Part shown: piece by piece, positions 26,306 to 35,435 of the stretch
How the letters are laid out: the number at the start of each line of letters is the position of its first letter
Numbering within the stretch: the stretch's first letter is position 1
Assembly (NCBI GenBank): GCA_022820945.1
Contig: JAJEEP010000093.1
Location: 25,232 to 89,231, forward strand
Reading direction: 5' to 3'
DNA from: Alphaproteobacteria bacterium
GTDB lineage: Bacteria; Pseudomonadota; Alphaproteobacteria; UBA828
DNA: 64,000 nucleotides
Notes under the pieces: generated by a model
Database searches by the model: none
Seen by the model: the letters and a program-made list of their open reading frames with translations, nothing else
Told to the model about the DNA's origin: nothing
Program-made: the position numbers and the translations under genes

Positions 26306-28210
26306 CTAGCGCTCGCCGCGATTGCCGAAGAGCATCGTGACGTTGATGCGCCGGTTCTCGTAGCCGGGGCGGAAGTCGAGATCGTCGGTGCGGTGGAAGA
26401 GATCGGAATCGAAGATGACCACGCGGTTCCGCCGGTAGGGCACCGTCACCGGTTCGTCGCCGGCCTCCTTTAGGAACTGCGCCATGCGGGTGCTGTCTGC
26501 GTTGTAGCTGCGGAAGGCCCAGTCCGACGGCGCGTATGCCTTGTGGACCACCAGTCCACCCGATGCCGGATCGCGGTTCGCCTCATCGGGAGTCACCCAG
26601 AAGTTGACGTTGACTGCGGCGAAATCGGCGTGGGTGGCGATCCCCTGCAACCTGGAATCGTACTTGTAGGCCCAAAGCTGCTCCAGCCGATGCGGCCCGA
26701 AGATGCCGGGGAGCCGCGCGCGCAGCTCGTCTGCGATCTGGAGCGCGAGCGCGGTGCCGAAGCCGTCCACCAGATAGGCGCCGAGGTAGCCGCGCTTGAC
26801 CTGATACCAGACCGTTGCATCCAGGCAGAAGTGCCACAGCCGCTCTAATGCCTCCGTGGCCAGGAAGTCATCGACGACCACCAGATTGGGCGCGCTCTCG
26901 CGATAGGTGCGCTCGATTTCGTCCTTATCCAGGTCCGGGTTGACCGCGGCTTCCGCCCCGGCCGGGGCCTCGGGGAGATGAAGCGGGCGGTTGTAGGCCG
27001 GTGCGATACGGCGCCACTCCCGATCGTCGAGGGTGATCGGTTCGTCAGGCGGGGCATCTGAGGGCAGTGCGGCGAGAGCCTGCTCGTAGGTATCGGCAAT
27101 CTTGTTGAACGACGCATCGATGCGGCCATTGCAGCAGAGTCGGCGAATCTGCTCGGCATCGTGCTGCAGCTTGAAGGGCGCCACAGGGATCGCCGGGGGC
27201 TGCTCCTTCCGGCGGTTCAACGTGTCGGGCGAAAGCACTGCACCGTGGCGGCGCTCGGCCGCGCGGCCGAAGCACGCGAGCGCCGCGTCAGCGTCGCCGC
27301 GGGCCACGTGGACCATGCCGAGATTGGCGCGATAGGTCGCGTTCTCCGGCTTCAACTCAAGCGAGCGCTCCAGGCTCTCGACCGCCTCGTCTTCACGGCC
27401 GAGCCGCTTGAGGACGTTGCCAAGATTGGCGTGCGCCGCCGCGTGCGCGGCATCGAGGGCGATGGCCTCGCTGTAGGCAGCCTCCGCCTCCGCCGCGCGG
27501 TGGAGGTCCTGCAGCACGTTGCCGAGGTTGGCGTGCGCCGCCGCAAGCTGCGGGTCGAGGTCGATGGCACGGCGGAGGCTGGCCTCGGACTCCTCCAGTG
27601 CGCCCACCTCTTGGAGCGCGTTGCCGAGGTCAGAATGCGCGCCCGCTGCGCCCTCGTCGAACGCGACCGCTTGCCGCAGCGCAGCCACTGCGTCCTCGGC
27701 CCGGCCGAGCTCCAACAGCGCGAGGCCGAGCTCCGACTGCGCCGGCCCGTGTTTGGGCCGAATCGCTAGCGCCTTCTCGAACCACTCGACCGCCTCGGAC
27801 GGGCGCCCTGCGGCGCGCAACGCGTGACCGAAGTTGTAGCGGATGTCGGCATTGCTCTTGTCGAAAGCGGCGGCGCGTCGGTAGTGCGCTTCGGCCTCGT
27901 CGAAGCGTCCCAGGCCGTTGAAGACGTTGGCCAGGTCGTTAAGGAAGCCGGCGTTGCGCGGCGCCCGGCGCGCGGCCTTCGTCAACAGCGGTAGCGCCTC
28001 CTCAAGCCTGCCTGCCTGGGCATGGAGCACGCCGAAGAGGTGCAACGCATCCGCATGACCGGGACTCTGGCGCAACACCCGCTGGTAGAGCGCCGCCGCT
28101 GCCTCTGCGCGGCCCGCGCGATGATGTGCGAGCCCGGCGCGAAGCATATCCTCGACCGGACCCGTACCGGCGGCCAGCCCCTTGACTCGCCGTCGCTCGC
28201 GCCGCGTCAT
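26306..28210 (-). CDS. TPR-repeat protein fused to a 2OG-Fe(II) oxygenase domain
   Basis: The 634-residue protein has two parts. Residues about 20-320 are some nine tetratricopeptide repeats (AHANLGNVL and SDLGNALQ-type units) that bind proteins or peptides. The C-terminal 200 residues form a 2-oxoglutarate/Fe(II) dioxygenase: H527-x-D529 in THADF, distal His606 in DLFHRTDD and Arg620/621 in NRRIN. The layout resembles TPR-prolyl hydroxylase-like proteins. No signal peptide is visible. It lies 62 bases downstream of an ABC transporter operon on the same strand; the target protein is unknown. Confidence 0.82.
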   Translation of the reverse strand: MTRRERRRVKGLAAGTGPVEDMLRAGLAHHRAGRAEAAAALYQRVLRQSPGHADALHLFGVLHAQAGRLEEALPLLTKAARRAPRNAGFLNDLANVFNGLGRFDEAEAHYRRAAAFDKSNADIRYNFGHALRAAGRPSEAVEWFEKALAIRPKHGPAQSELGLALLELGRAEDAVAALRQAVAFDEGAAGAHSDLGNALQEVGALEESEASLRRAIDLDPQLAAAHANLGNVLQDLHRAAEAEAAYSEAIALDAAHAAAHANLGNVLKRLGREDEAVESLERSLELKPENATYRANLGMVHVARGDADAALACFGRAAERRHGAVLSPDTLNRRKEQPPAIPVAPFKLQHDAEQIRRLCCNGRIDASFNKIADTYEQALAALPSDAPPDEPITLDDREWRRIAPAYNRPLHLPEAPAGAEAAVNPDLDKDEIERTYRESAPNLVVVDDFLATEALERLWHFCLDATVWYQVKRGYLGAYLVDGFGTALALQIADELRARLPGIFGPHRLEQLWAYKYDSRLQGIATHADFAAVNVNFWVTPDEANRDPASGGLVVHKAYAPSDWAFRSYNADSTRMAQFLKEAGDEPVTVPYRRNRVVIFDSDLFHRTDDLDFRPGYENRRINVTMLFGNRGER

Positions 28211-28272
28211 CGCGCCCTTGCGGTGCTGTTATGAGGGTCGGAGCGCTTGCCGCCGAGCCGCGCTCACCCGGC

Positions 28273-29349
28273 TCAATTGAGCGAGAGCCCGGATTCGGCG
28301 TCGAACAGCGTGATGCGGTTCGCGCGAAGCACGAGACTGATCCGGGCACCGATCGAGACCGGCTCGTGCACGTCCATGCTTGCCGCCACGTACTCCCGGT
28401 TGACCAGCAGGTCGTCTGCGCCGTCAATCGCGATGAATGCGATGATGACGCCGCCGTAGGACTCCGTGAATTCAATCGTCCCGTCGACGATGCCGTCGCC
28501 CGGTGGATGCAGGATCACGTCCTCCGGCCGGACGCCGAGCACGATGGAACCGCTGCCCTCCGCGCCTGCGCCTTCGAGCGCGCGACCGGCAACGGTGACT
28601 CCACTCTCGCCGAGCTCGCCCTTTAGGAAGTTGATTCCCGGACTGCCGATGAAATCGGCGACGAACATGTTGGCGGGGCGCTCGTAGATCGTGACCGGAT
28701 CGGCCACCTGCTGGACCTCGCCCTTGTCGAGCACGGCCACGCGGTCGGAAAGGATCAGCGCCTCGGCCTGATCGTGGGTCACGTAGATCGTCGTCACCTT
28801 GTAGGCCTGATGGAGGCGCTTGAGCTCGGTCCGCATGTGCTCGCGCAGCTTGAGGTCGAGGTTGGAGAGCGGCTCGTCCATCAGGTAGCAGGCGGGGCTC
28901 CGCACCATGGCGCGGCCGAGGGCGACGCGCTGGCGCTCGCCGCCGGAAAGCTTGGCCGGCTTGCGGTCGAGCAGGCGCTCGATGTTAAGCAGCTCTGCCG
29001 TCTCCCGCGCCTTCTCATTCGCCTCGGCCTTGGACATGCCAGCGACCGTGAGGCCGAGCGTCATGTTCTGCAGTGCGGTCATGTGGGGATAGAGGGCGTA
29101 GGTCTGGAAGACCATCGCCACGTCGCGGTCGCCCGGATTGACGTGGGTGACATCGCGCTCGCCGATCGCGATGGAACCCTCGGTCGGCTCCTCCAGCCCT
29201 GCGATCAGGCGTAGCGTCGTGGTCTTGCCGCAGCCGGACGGCCCGAGCAGGGTCAGGAACTCGCCCTTGGCAATGTCGAGGTCGATTCCCTTGACGGCCT
29301 CGGTGCCGTCGCGAAACCGCTTTACCAATCCCCTGAGCGTGACGTTCAT
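28273..29349 (-). CDS. Carbohydrate/glycerol-3-phosphate-type ABC transporter ATPase
   Basis: The 358-residue ATPase has Walker A GPSGCGKTT, signature LSGGERQRVALGRAM, Walker B CYLMDEPLSNLD and a long C-terminal regulatory OB/TOBE domain, the MalK/UgpC layout. It is last in a minus-strand operon (binding protein, two permeases, ATPase). Substrates of such systems include sugars, polyols and glycerol-3-phosphate; nothing in the sequence picks one. Confidence 0.9.
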   Translation of the reverse strand: MNVTLRGLVKRFRDGTEAVKGIDLDIAKGEFLTLLGPSGCGKTTTLRLIAGLEEPTEGSIAIGERDVTHVNPGDRDVAMVFQTYALYPHMTALQNMTLGLTVAGMSKAEANEKARETAELLNIERLLDRKPAKLSGGERQRVALGRAMVRSPACYLMDEPLSNLDLKLREHMRTELKRLHQAYKVTTIYVTHDQAEALILSDRVAVLDKGEVQQVADPVTIYERPANMFVADFIGSPGINFLKGELGESGVTVAGRALEGAGAEGSGSIVLGVRPEDVILHPPGDGIVDGTIEFTESYGGVIIAFIAIDGADDLLVNREYVAASMDVHEPVSIGARISLVLRANRITLFDAESGLSLN

Positions 29350-29356
29350 GGCGGCC

Positions 29357-30175
29357 CTATTTCACCGCGCCGAGCGCAAGGCCGCGCGCGATGTGTCGCT
29401 GGAGGAGGAACACGACGGCGATCATGGGCAATAGCTGTATCACCGCGCCGGCGCTGAGCGAACCCCACAATACGTTGTAGAGGTCGATAGTCTTTTGCAG
29501 CGCGACCGGCATCGTCGTCGCCTTGTCGTAGGTGAGGAACAGCGCATAGAGATACTCATTCCAACTGAAGACGAAGGTGAAGATGGCCGTGACTGCGATG
29601 CCGGGTGCGGCCATCGGCAGGATGAGGCGGAAGATAATCTGCAGCCAGCTCAGCCCGTCGAGCCGCGCTGCCTCCTCCACCTCTTTCGGCAAATCGAGCA
29701 GGAATCCGCGCAGAATCCAGACAGCGAACGGCAGTCCGAAGGCGACATAGACGACGATGAGCACGATTTGCGTATCGATCAAACCGAACCAGTTGGCCAT
29801 CTTGAAGTAGGGGAGGACGACGACCACCCCGGGCATAAATCGCAATGAGAGTATGACAAGGGCCCAGGTATCGCCCCCCATGAGCCCCATGCGCGCCACG
29901 GCGTATGCCGCAGGCAGCGCCAATATCATCACGATCAGTGTGGAGACGCCGACCGTGACCAGGCTGTTCACGATCGCCCGGTCGAAGAGGAAGCGATCGA
30001 AGATCTCGACGTAGTGCTCGCCGGTCGGCTCGAACGAGTAGAAGGTGGGCGTCGGGGCATTGATGACGTTGGTGGGCTTCACCGAGGTGAGCGCCACCCA
30101 CAGCACCGGGATCAACCAGACGATGACGACGAGCACCGCGAGGATATTGATCGCGCGCGTGTAGATCGACGACAT
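29357..30175 (-). CDS. Carbohydrate-type ABC transporter permease (MalG family)
   Basis: The 272-residue inner-membrane protein has six predicted helices and the coupling motif EEAARLDGLSWLQIIFRLILP. It is the second permease of the system, 7 bases upstream of the ATPase gene and overlapping the first permease by one base. The ATFVFSWNEYLYALF-like region before the last helix is typical of MalG-type subunits. Confidence 0.9.
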   Translation of the reverse strand: MSSIYTRAINILAVLVVIVWLIPVLWVALTSVKPTNVINAPTPTFYSFEPTGEHYVEIFDRFLFDRAIVNSLVTVGVSTLIVMILALPAAYAVARMGLMGGDTWALVILSLRFMPGVVVVLPYFKMANWFGLIDTQIVLIVVYVAFGLPFAVWILRGFLLDLPKEVEEAARLDGLSWLQIIFRLILPMAAPGIAVTAIFTFVFSWNEYLYALFLTYDKATTMPVALQKTIDLYNVLWGSLSAGAVIQLLPMIAVVFLLQRHIARGLALGAVK

Positions 30176-31140
30176 CAGGGTTGGTCAGCGGCGCGCGCCG
30201 CCTTCTCCGTTCGGTAGAGCGTGTTGAGGAATGCAAGCACGACGATGTTGATCAGGATCAGGATGAGGAAGCCGTAGGCCGCCATCAAGCCGAGATGGCC
30301 CTGCTCGAAGATGGTGTAGTCATAGACGCTCGCCATCAGCGTCGACGACCCCGGCCCGCCCTTTGTCATGATGAAGTTGAGATCGAAGATGCGGATCGAA
30401 TCCACGAGACGGATCAGGATCACCACCATGATGACCGGGCGGATCAGCGGGATCACGATGCGCGTGTAGAAGGTGACGCCGCGCACCCGGTCGAGCCGGG
30501 CGGCCTCCGTGATCTCCGGCGAGATGCTCTGCATGCCGGCGAGCAGAATCAGCGCGATGAAGGGCGTCCACTGCCAGCAGTCGACGAGCATGAGCGTCGC
30601 GAGCGCGGTGTCCTTGTGCGAGAGCCAGCTCCACTTCTCGAGGCCGAAGCCGGTGTTGAGGATCCAGTTGGCGAGGCCCGAGACCGGCTCGAAGATGAAG
30701 CGCCAGGTGAGACCCATGGCGATTGGCGAGATGAACACCGGGATGATGATGAGCGTACGCAGGAGCCCGGCTCCCTGCATCTTGCGGTCGAGCAGCACGG
30801 CGAGGAAGAAGCCGAGGACCATCTGAATCGAGACGACAACGAGGGCCCATATGACCGTGAGCTCGATGCTGTTCCAGAACCGGCGGTCCTCGAACAGGTC
30901 GTTGTAATTGCGCCAGCCTACGAAGCGCGCCACGTCCGGGTTGTAGAGCGGGTCGACCTTGAAAGAGAGCGTGCCCGAGAAGATCAGCGGGAAGATCGCG
31001 AGCGCCAGCAGGACAATGACGCAAGGCGCGAGCAGCAGGTAGGCCGTGCGCCGCTGCTGCCGAGCGACGGCGCCCGGTCGCCCCTGTCGGGGCGGCCCGG
31101 CCGCTCGGGACGGCCGGGCCTCGACGGTAAGAGCGGTCAT
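30175..31140 (-). CDS. Carbohydrate-type ABC transporter permease (MalF family)
   Basis: The 321-residue membrane protein has a basic, Pro-rich N-terminus, then six predicted helices. The coupling motif is TEAARLDRVRGVTFYTRIVIP, and FIMTKGGPGSSTLMASVY is the usual MalF/UgpA signature. It precedes the second permease with a one-base overlap and follows the binding-protein gene by 40 bases. Confidence 0.9.
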   Translation of the reverse strand: MTALTVEARPSRAAGPPRQGRPGAVARQQRRTAYLLLAPCVIVLLALAIFPLIFSGTLSFKVDPLYNPDVARFVGWRNYNDLFEDRRFWNSIELTVIWALVVVSIQMVLGFFLAVLLDRKMQGAGLLRTLIIIPVFISPIAMGLTWRFIFEPVSGLANWILNTGFGLEKWSWLSHKDTALATLMLVDCWQWTPFIALILLAGMQSISPEITEAARLDRVRGVTFYTRIVIPLIRPVIMVVILIRLVDSIRIFDLNFIMTKGGPGSSTLMASVYDYTIFEQGHLGLMAAYGFLILILINIVVLAFLNTLYRTEKAARAADQP

Positions 31141-31180
31141 GCCCGAGGCTCCGAGGAGCCCCTGGCCCTACACGCTGCGG

Positions 31181-32605
31181 CTAGACGTAGCCGCTGTCCT
31201 CCATGATGCGCTGGGTCCGCTTCTCCATTGCGGCGAGCGCATCCTCGATGCTCTGCTCCTCGTTGACCGCGTCGGCCACTTCCTCGCCCATCGCGCCCAT
31301 GATGGCGTAGGCCTCCGGTATCACCGGCGCGTTCACCACGCAGACCGGATAGGCCTTCATCAGGCCCACGAAGAAGGGCTTGCGGTCGGACCAGCGACCG
31401 AGCGTGGAACGCCGCGACAGCTGACCGCCGGCGCCCACGATCGCATCGGCGATGAGGGGACTGCCGCCCAGATCCTCGTTGTCGCCCGAGTTGAGGAACT
31501 TGATCCAGGCGAACGCGGTCTCCCGATTGCTGCCCCAGGTCGGCATGAACTGGCCGAAGCCGCCGGTAAGCGCGCGGTGCCCGCCCTTTTCCCCAGTGCC
31601 CCTGGGCGAAAGGTCCATGTGCCAGTGCTCGTGCAGGTCCGTGTAGGTCGGATCGTTGAGCACCGCGGTGCCCCAGGTAAGGGGGCTGTAGAGCGCCGTG
31701 CCCTGGGCGAACACCAGGTTCACCTCGTCCTCGCCGGCGTTGGCGGAGACCGGATGGGCGTACTTCTGGAGATCGACCAGCACCTTGAGCGCTTGGTAGC
31801 CCTCTTCGGTGTTGATCGCCACCGTCCAGTCCTCGGCGACCTCGTCCACGAAGACGTCGCCGCCCATGCTGCGCAGAGATCCGTAATACTGGTAGCCGGC
31901 CCAGAAATTGCGCGCCATCGCCGCGCAATAGGCGTAGCGCTCGTTGGCCGGGTCGTGGATCTCCTTGCAGGCGTCGATCACGTCGTCCCAGGTCTCGGGC
32001 ACCGGGATGCCGGCGCTCTCGAAGACGTCCTTGCGATAGAAGGTCATCATCGCATTGCCGTCCGGTGCCAGCGCTGCAATGTAGCCTGGCGGTGCCGGCC
32101 CCTTGGGCAGGTTCCACATGTGCCGGTAGGCCTCCGGCACATCCTGCTCGTAGTCCGCAAGCCAGTCCGGGAACGGCTCCAGGTAGGGGCCGAGGTCGGT
32201 CAGCGCACCCATCGCGTCGAGCGCCGCAAACTGGGCATGGTCCTGAGTGATGACGTCGAAGGCGTCGCTCTTGGACCGCATGTAGGTGTTGATCTGCGTC
32301 AGGGCCTCGCTCATCGGCTTGGAGACGACCTCCAGCTCGACGTTCGGGAAGACTTGGTCGAAGAGCGGCTTGACCGCTCTGAGCGAGTTCGCGAGCCGCT
32401 TACCGGACGACGCGAAGTGAACGATGGTGCCGCCCACGTCGGCATGCACTTCGCTGGGCACGAACTGCGCCGCGAGCGTCGCGCCGAGCGCAGTCGCGGC
32501 CGAAGCCTTGAGCACCTGGCGGCGAGTCAGCTCCCGCTCGCGAAAGTGCTTGATGCGCTTCATCGCGCTGTCGTAGGCCCGGATATCGTTGTCTGAATTC
32601 CGCAT
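31181..32605 (-). CDS. Extracellular solute-binding protein (family 1), Tat-exported
   Basis: The 474-residue product is the first gene of the ABC operon. It carries a twin-arginine signal, TRRQVLKASAATALG at residues 27-41, with likely cleavage after VHA near residue 55, so it is exported folded. An in-frame Met at residue 15 could be the real start. The mature part shows the family 1 fold with SKPMSEALTQINTYMRSKSDA-like and AYAIMGAMGEEVADAV segments. Tat export is often seen for sugar-type binding proteins in alphaproteobacteria. Confidence 0.88.
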   Translation of the reverse strand: MRNSDNDIRAYDSAMKRIKHFRERELTRRQVLKASAATALGATLAAQFVPSEVHADVGGTIVHFASSGKRLANSLRAVKPLFDQVFPNVELEVVSKPMSEALTQINTYMRSKSDAFDVITQDHAQFAALDAMGALTDLGPYLEPFPDWLADYEQDVPEAYRHMWNLPKGPAPPGYIAALAPDGNAMMTFYRKDVFESAGIPVPETWDDVIDACKEIHDPANERYAYCAAMARNFWAGYQYYGSLRSMGGDVFVDEVAEDWTVAINTEEGYQALKVLVDLQKYAHPVSANAGEDEVNLVFAQGTALYSPLTWGTAVLNDPTYTDLHEHWHMDLSPRGTGEKGGHRALTGGFGQFMPTWGSNRETAFAWIKFLNSGDNEDLGGSPLIADAIVGAGGQLSRRSTLGRWSDRKPFFVGLMKAYPVCVVNAPVIPEAYAIMGAMGEEVADAVNEEQSIEDALAAMEKRTQRIMEDSGYV

Positions 32606-32785
32606 ATGCGCCTCCCCTAGGGTGTCTGCGTCGGGCAGATGGAAGCCTCCCCATCTGCAAAAACGCTAGCACGGATGCCTCGCCACGGTCACGGCCCGCG
32701 TCGGCATCCAGGCACATCTGTCCTTTCCGCACGCGGTGTGTAGACTGCGCGCCGGCACGCACCTTCACGATTCGGGAGCAAGGCC

Positions 32786-33400
32786 TTGTTCAAATTCAGA
32801 TTGCGGCGGCTCTCGGTCTTTCTCGCGCTTGCCGTCGCGGCGGGGAGCATGATGACTGACCAGACCGAGACCCAAGCCGACGAGGGCGCAGGCCCACTCG
32901 TCACCTTCGAGACCACACACGGCTCGTTCGCCGTCGCGCTGGAGCCCGAGTCCGCGCCCAAGTCGGTCGAGAACTTCCTCGCCTACGTCCGGGCGGGGCA
33001 CTACGACGGGACCATCTTTCACCGCATCATCGCGGGCTTCATGATCCAGGGCGGCGGCTTCACCCAGCGCTTCGAGCAGCTGCCGACCCGCGCGCCTATC
33101 GAGAACGAAGCGCCGGACGCGCCCGGCAACGACCGGGGAACCATCGCCATGGCGCGCACGGCCGACCCGCACTCCGCCACGGCGCAGTTCTTCATCAACG
33201 TGGTCGACAACGACTTCCTCAACTTTCGCGGCAAGAACCCGCAGGGCTGGGGCTATGCCGCGTTCGGCCGGGTGGTCGACGGCATGGAGACGGTGGACCG
33301 TATCGCCGCACTTCAGACCGGACCCGGCGGCCCGTTCCCGAGCGATGTGCCGAAAGAGGCCGTGGTCATCGAGAAAGTGACGGCGGGACCCGACTCCTGA
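32786..33400 (+). CDS. Cyclophilin-type peptidyl-prolyl isomerase, exported
   Basis: The 204-residue protein starts at TTG 32786. A basic, hydrophobic N-terminus (residues 1-22) looks like a signal or anchor, so the enzyme is probably periplasmic. The cyclophilin core is complete: IFHRIIAGFMIQGGGF with the catalytic Arg, and TAQFFINVVDNDFLNF. It catalyses cis-trans isomerisation of prolyl bonds. It stands alone, divergent from the ABC operon and 36 bases before the GMC oxidoreductase gene. Confidence 0.9.
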   Translation: MFKFRLRRLSVFLALAVAAGSMMTDQTETQADEGAGPLVTFETTHGSFAVALEPESAPKSVENFLAYVRAGHYDGTIFHRIIAGFMIQGGGFTQRFEQLPTRAPIENEAPDAPGNDRGTIAMARTADPHSATAQFFINVVDNDFLNFRGKNPQGWGYAAFGRVVDGMETVDRIAALQTGPGGPFPSDVPKEAVVIEKVTAGPDS

Positions 33401-33436
33401 CCGCTAAGCGCTGAACCCCGACCAGCGGTCCGGGCG

Positions 33437-35041
33437 ATGCAGGCCGACCATCAAGCGGACTACATCGTCGTCGGCGCCGGCTCTGCCGGGAGCGTGGTCG
33501 CCGCGCGACTCTCGGAAAATGGACGGAACCGGGTGTTGCTGTTGGAAGCGGGCGGTTCGGACCGCCGGCTCGCGATCCTCATGCCGGCGGCGACCATGCT
33601 GCTGGCGATCACCAACCCGCGCTACGACTGGCGCTTCATGGCCGAGCCCGACCCCACCCGCGATGGCCGCGAAGACTATATGCCGCGCGGCAAGGTGCTG
33701 GGCGGTACCAGCTCGATTAACGCCACCTCGTTCATTCGGGGCGCGCCGGAGGATTACAACGGCTGGGCGGCGCTCGGCTGCCGCGGCTGGGACTTCGAGA
33801 CCGTGCTTCCCTACTTCCGCCGGCTGGAGGATTACGAGGGCGGCGCCAACGAGTACCGGGGCGCCGGTGGGCCGCTTTCGGTTTCCCACATCCGCTCGGT
33901 GCATCCACTCTCCCGCGCCTTGATTGAGAGCTGCGTCAAGGCGGGCATGACGTTCCGGGAAGATATCAACCTGCCGCCGCAAATGGGCGTGGGCTACATG
34001 CAGGCCAGCCAGCGCAAGGGCTGGCGGCACAGCGCGTCTCGCGCCTATCTCTGGCCGGCGAAGGGCCGCGACAACCTGCGCATCGTGACCCACGCGCAGG
34101 CGCTGGGCCTCACGTTCGAGGGCGCCCGCGCCACAGGCGTCGAGTATCTGCGGCGGGGCAGGCGCAGGCGCGCAACCGCTGCCAAAGCTGTTGTGCTCTG
34201 CGCGGGCAGCTTCGGTTCACCGCAGCTTCTGATGCTCTCCGGCGTCGGGCCCGCGGCGCACCTGCGCGAGCACGGCATCGAGGTCCGCCACGATCTCCCC
34301 GGCGTCGGCGAGAACATGCAGGACCATGCCGGGATCAGCCAGACCATGTGGGTGAACCACACGACCTACAACGTGCAGACCGGACCGCTCAGCGCAATGG
34401 TCTACGGCGCCCAGTGGCTGCTGACTGGCACCGGGCCCGGATCGACGCCGATCGCCCAGGTCTGCGGCTACAGACGCTGCGACCCGAGCAAGTCGCGCAG
34501 CCACGTGCAGTATCTCTTCTCGCCGGCGGGCTACGATTTGACCGAAGACGGGCCGGAGGTCTTCGAAAAGCCCGCGATCACGGGCCTCACCAATCTGCAT
34601 CGGCCCTATTCGGCCGGTACGGTGCGCCTCGCCTCGGCCGATCCGCTCAAGCAGCCTGCGATCCAGCCCAACCTCTTCGCCGACGAACGCGACATCGAGA
34701 CCCTGATTTTGGGATCTCGCTTCTTCCGCACGGTGCTAGAGAGCGAGCCCATCGCGGGCTACATCGTGGGCGAGCACCTGCCCGGCAAAGACGTGCAGAG
34801 CGACGATGAGTGGACCGACTACATCCGCGCCCACGCCATGGGCGTCTATCACCCCGCCGGCACCTGCAAGATGGGGCATGACCCCATGGCGGTGGTAAAC
34901 GACAGCCTCAAGGTGCACGGGTTGGAGGGGCTCTTCGTCGCCGACGCCTCGATCATGCCCACGGTCGTCAGTGCCAACCTCAACGCCACCTGCATTATGA
35001 TCGGCGAGCGCGCGGCAGAACTGATCCCAGCTTCCGCCTGA
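33437..35041 (+). CDS. GMC-family FAD oxidoreductase (choline dehydrogenase-like)
   Basis: The 534-residue flavoenzyme has the N-terminal dinucleotide motif VVGAGSAGSVVAARLSE, the GMC signature GGTSSINATSFIRGAPEDY and the second signature GSFGSPQLLMLSGVGP. The C-terminal active-site region contains YHPAGTCKMG with the catalytic His and the paired N at NLNATCIMIGERAAEL. It oxidises an alcohol; choline is the common guess, but BetA-type genes usually sit with betB/betI, which are missing. No signal peptide is seen. Confidence 0.88.
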   Translation: MQADHQADYIVVGAGSAGSVVAARLSENGRNRVLLLEAGGSDRRLAILMPAATMLLAITNPRYDWRFMAEPDPTRDGREDYMPRGKVLGGTSSINATSFIRGAPEDYNGWAALGCRGWDFETVLPYFRRLEDYEGGANEYRGAGGPLSVSHIRSVHPLSRALIESCVKAGMTFREDINLPPQMGVGYMQASQRKGWRHSASRAYLWPAKGRDNLRIVTHAQALGLTFEGARATGVEYLRRGRRRRATAAKAVVLCAGSFGSPQLLMLSGVGPAAHLREHGIEVRHDLPGVGENMQDHAGISQTMWVNHTTYNVQTGPLSAMVYGAQWLLTGTGPGSTPIAQVCGYRRCDPSKSRSHVQYLFSPAGYDLTEDGPEVFEKPAITGLTNLHRPYSAGTVRLASADPLKQPAIQPNLFADERDIETLILGSRFFRTVLESEPIAGYIVGEHLPGKDVQSDDEWTDYIRAHAMGVYHPAGTCKMGHDPMAVVNDSLKVHGLEGLFVADASIMPTVVSANLNATCIMIGERAAELIPASA

Positions 35042-35079
35042 GCGCCGAGACGGCATCCGTCGAGCCAGGGAGGATTCTA

Positions 35080-35388
35080 ATGCCCTTTACTCTCGCCGCC
35101 ACGCTCAGGATCAAAAAGAAGCACGTCGCCGAGTTCACCCGGCTGGTGAAGCGGCACGCCAACAACACCGTTACCAAGGAGCCGGGATGCATCAGCTTCG
35201 AAGTAAGCGTCGACCGCGACGACCCGCGCCGCTTCATCTTCTACGAGGTCTATGTCGAAGAGGCCGATTTCGACGCCCATTGTGAGACGCCCTGGCTCAA
35301 GCGCCAGATGGAGCGGACGGCCCACATGATCGACGGCGAGGTGGAAATGATCGGCTTCGGCCACCGCATCGCTGCGCCAAACAAGTAG
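35080..35388 (+). CDS. Antibiotic biosynthesis monooxygenase (ABM) domain protein
   Basis: The 102-residue protein is a single ABM/LsrG-type alpha+beta barrel, with conserved EPGCISFEVSVD and FIFYEVY blocks. Proteins of this type are cofactor-free monooxygenases or isomerases, many of unknown role. GGGAGG-like Shine-Dalgarno (AGGGAGG, ending 8 bases upstream) supports ATG 35080. It follows the GMC gene by 38 bases and may share its transcript. Confidence 0.85.
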   Translation: MPFTLAATLRIKKKHVAEFTRLVKRHANNTVTKEPGCISFEVSVDRDDPRRFIFYEVYVEEADFDAHCETPWLKRQMERTAHMIDGEVEMIGFGHRIAAPNK

Positions 35389-35435
35389 CGCCGCCGCATC
35401 CTCTCTACTGCCGGCCGCATGGCAGTGGCCAGGCG

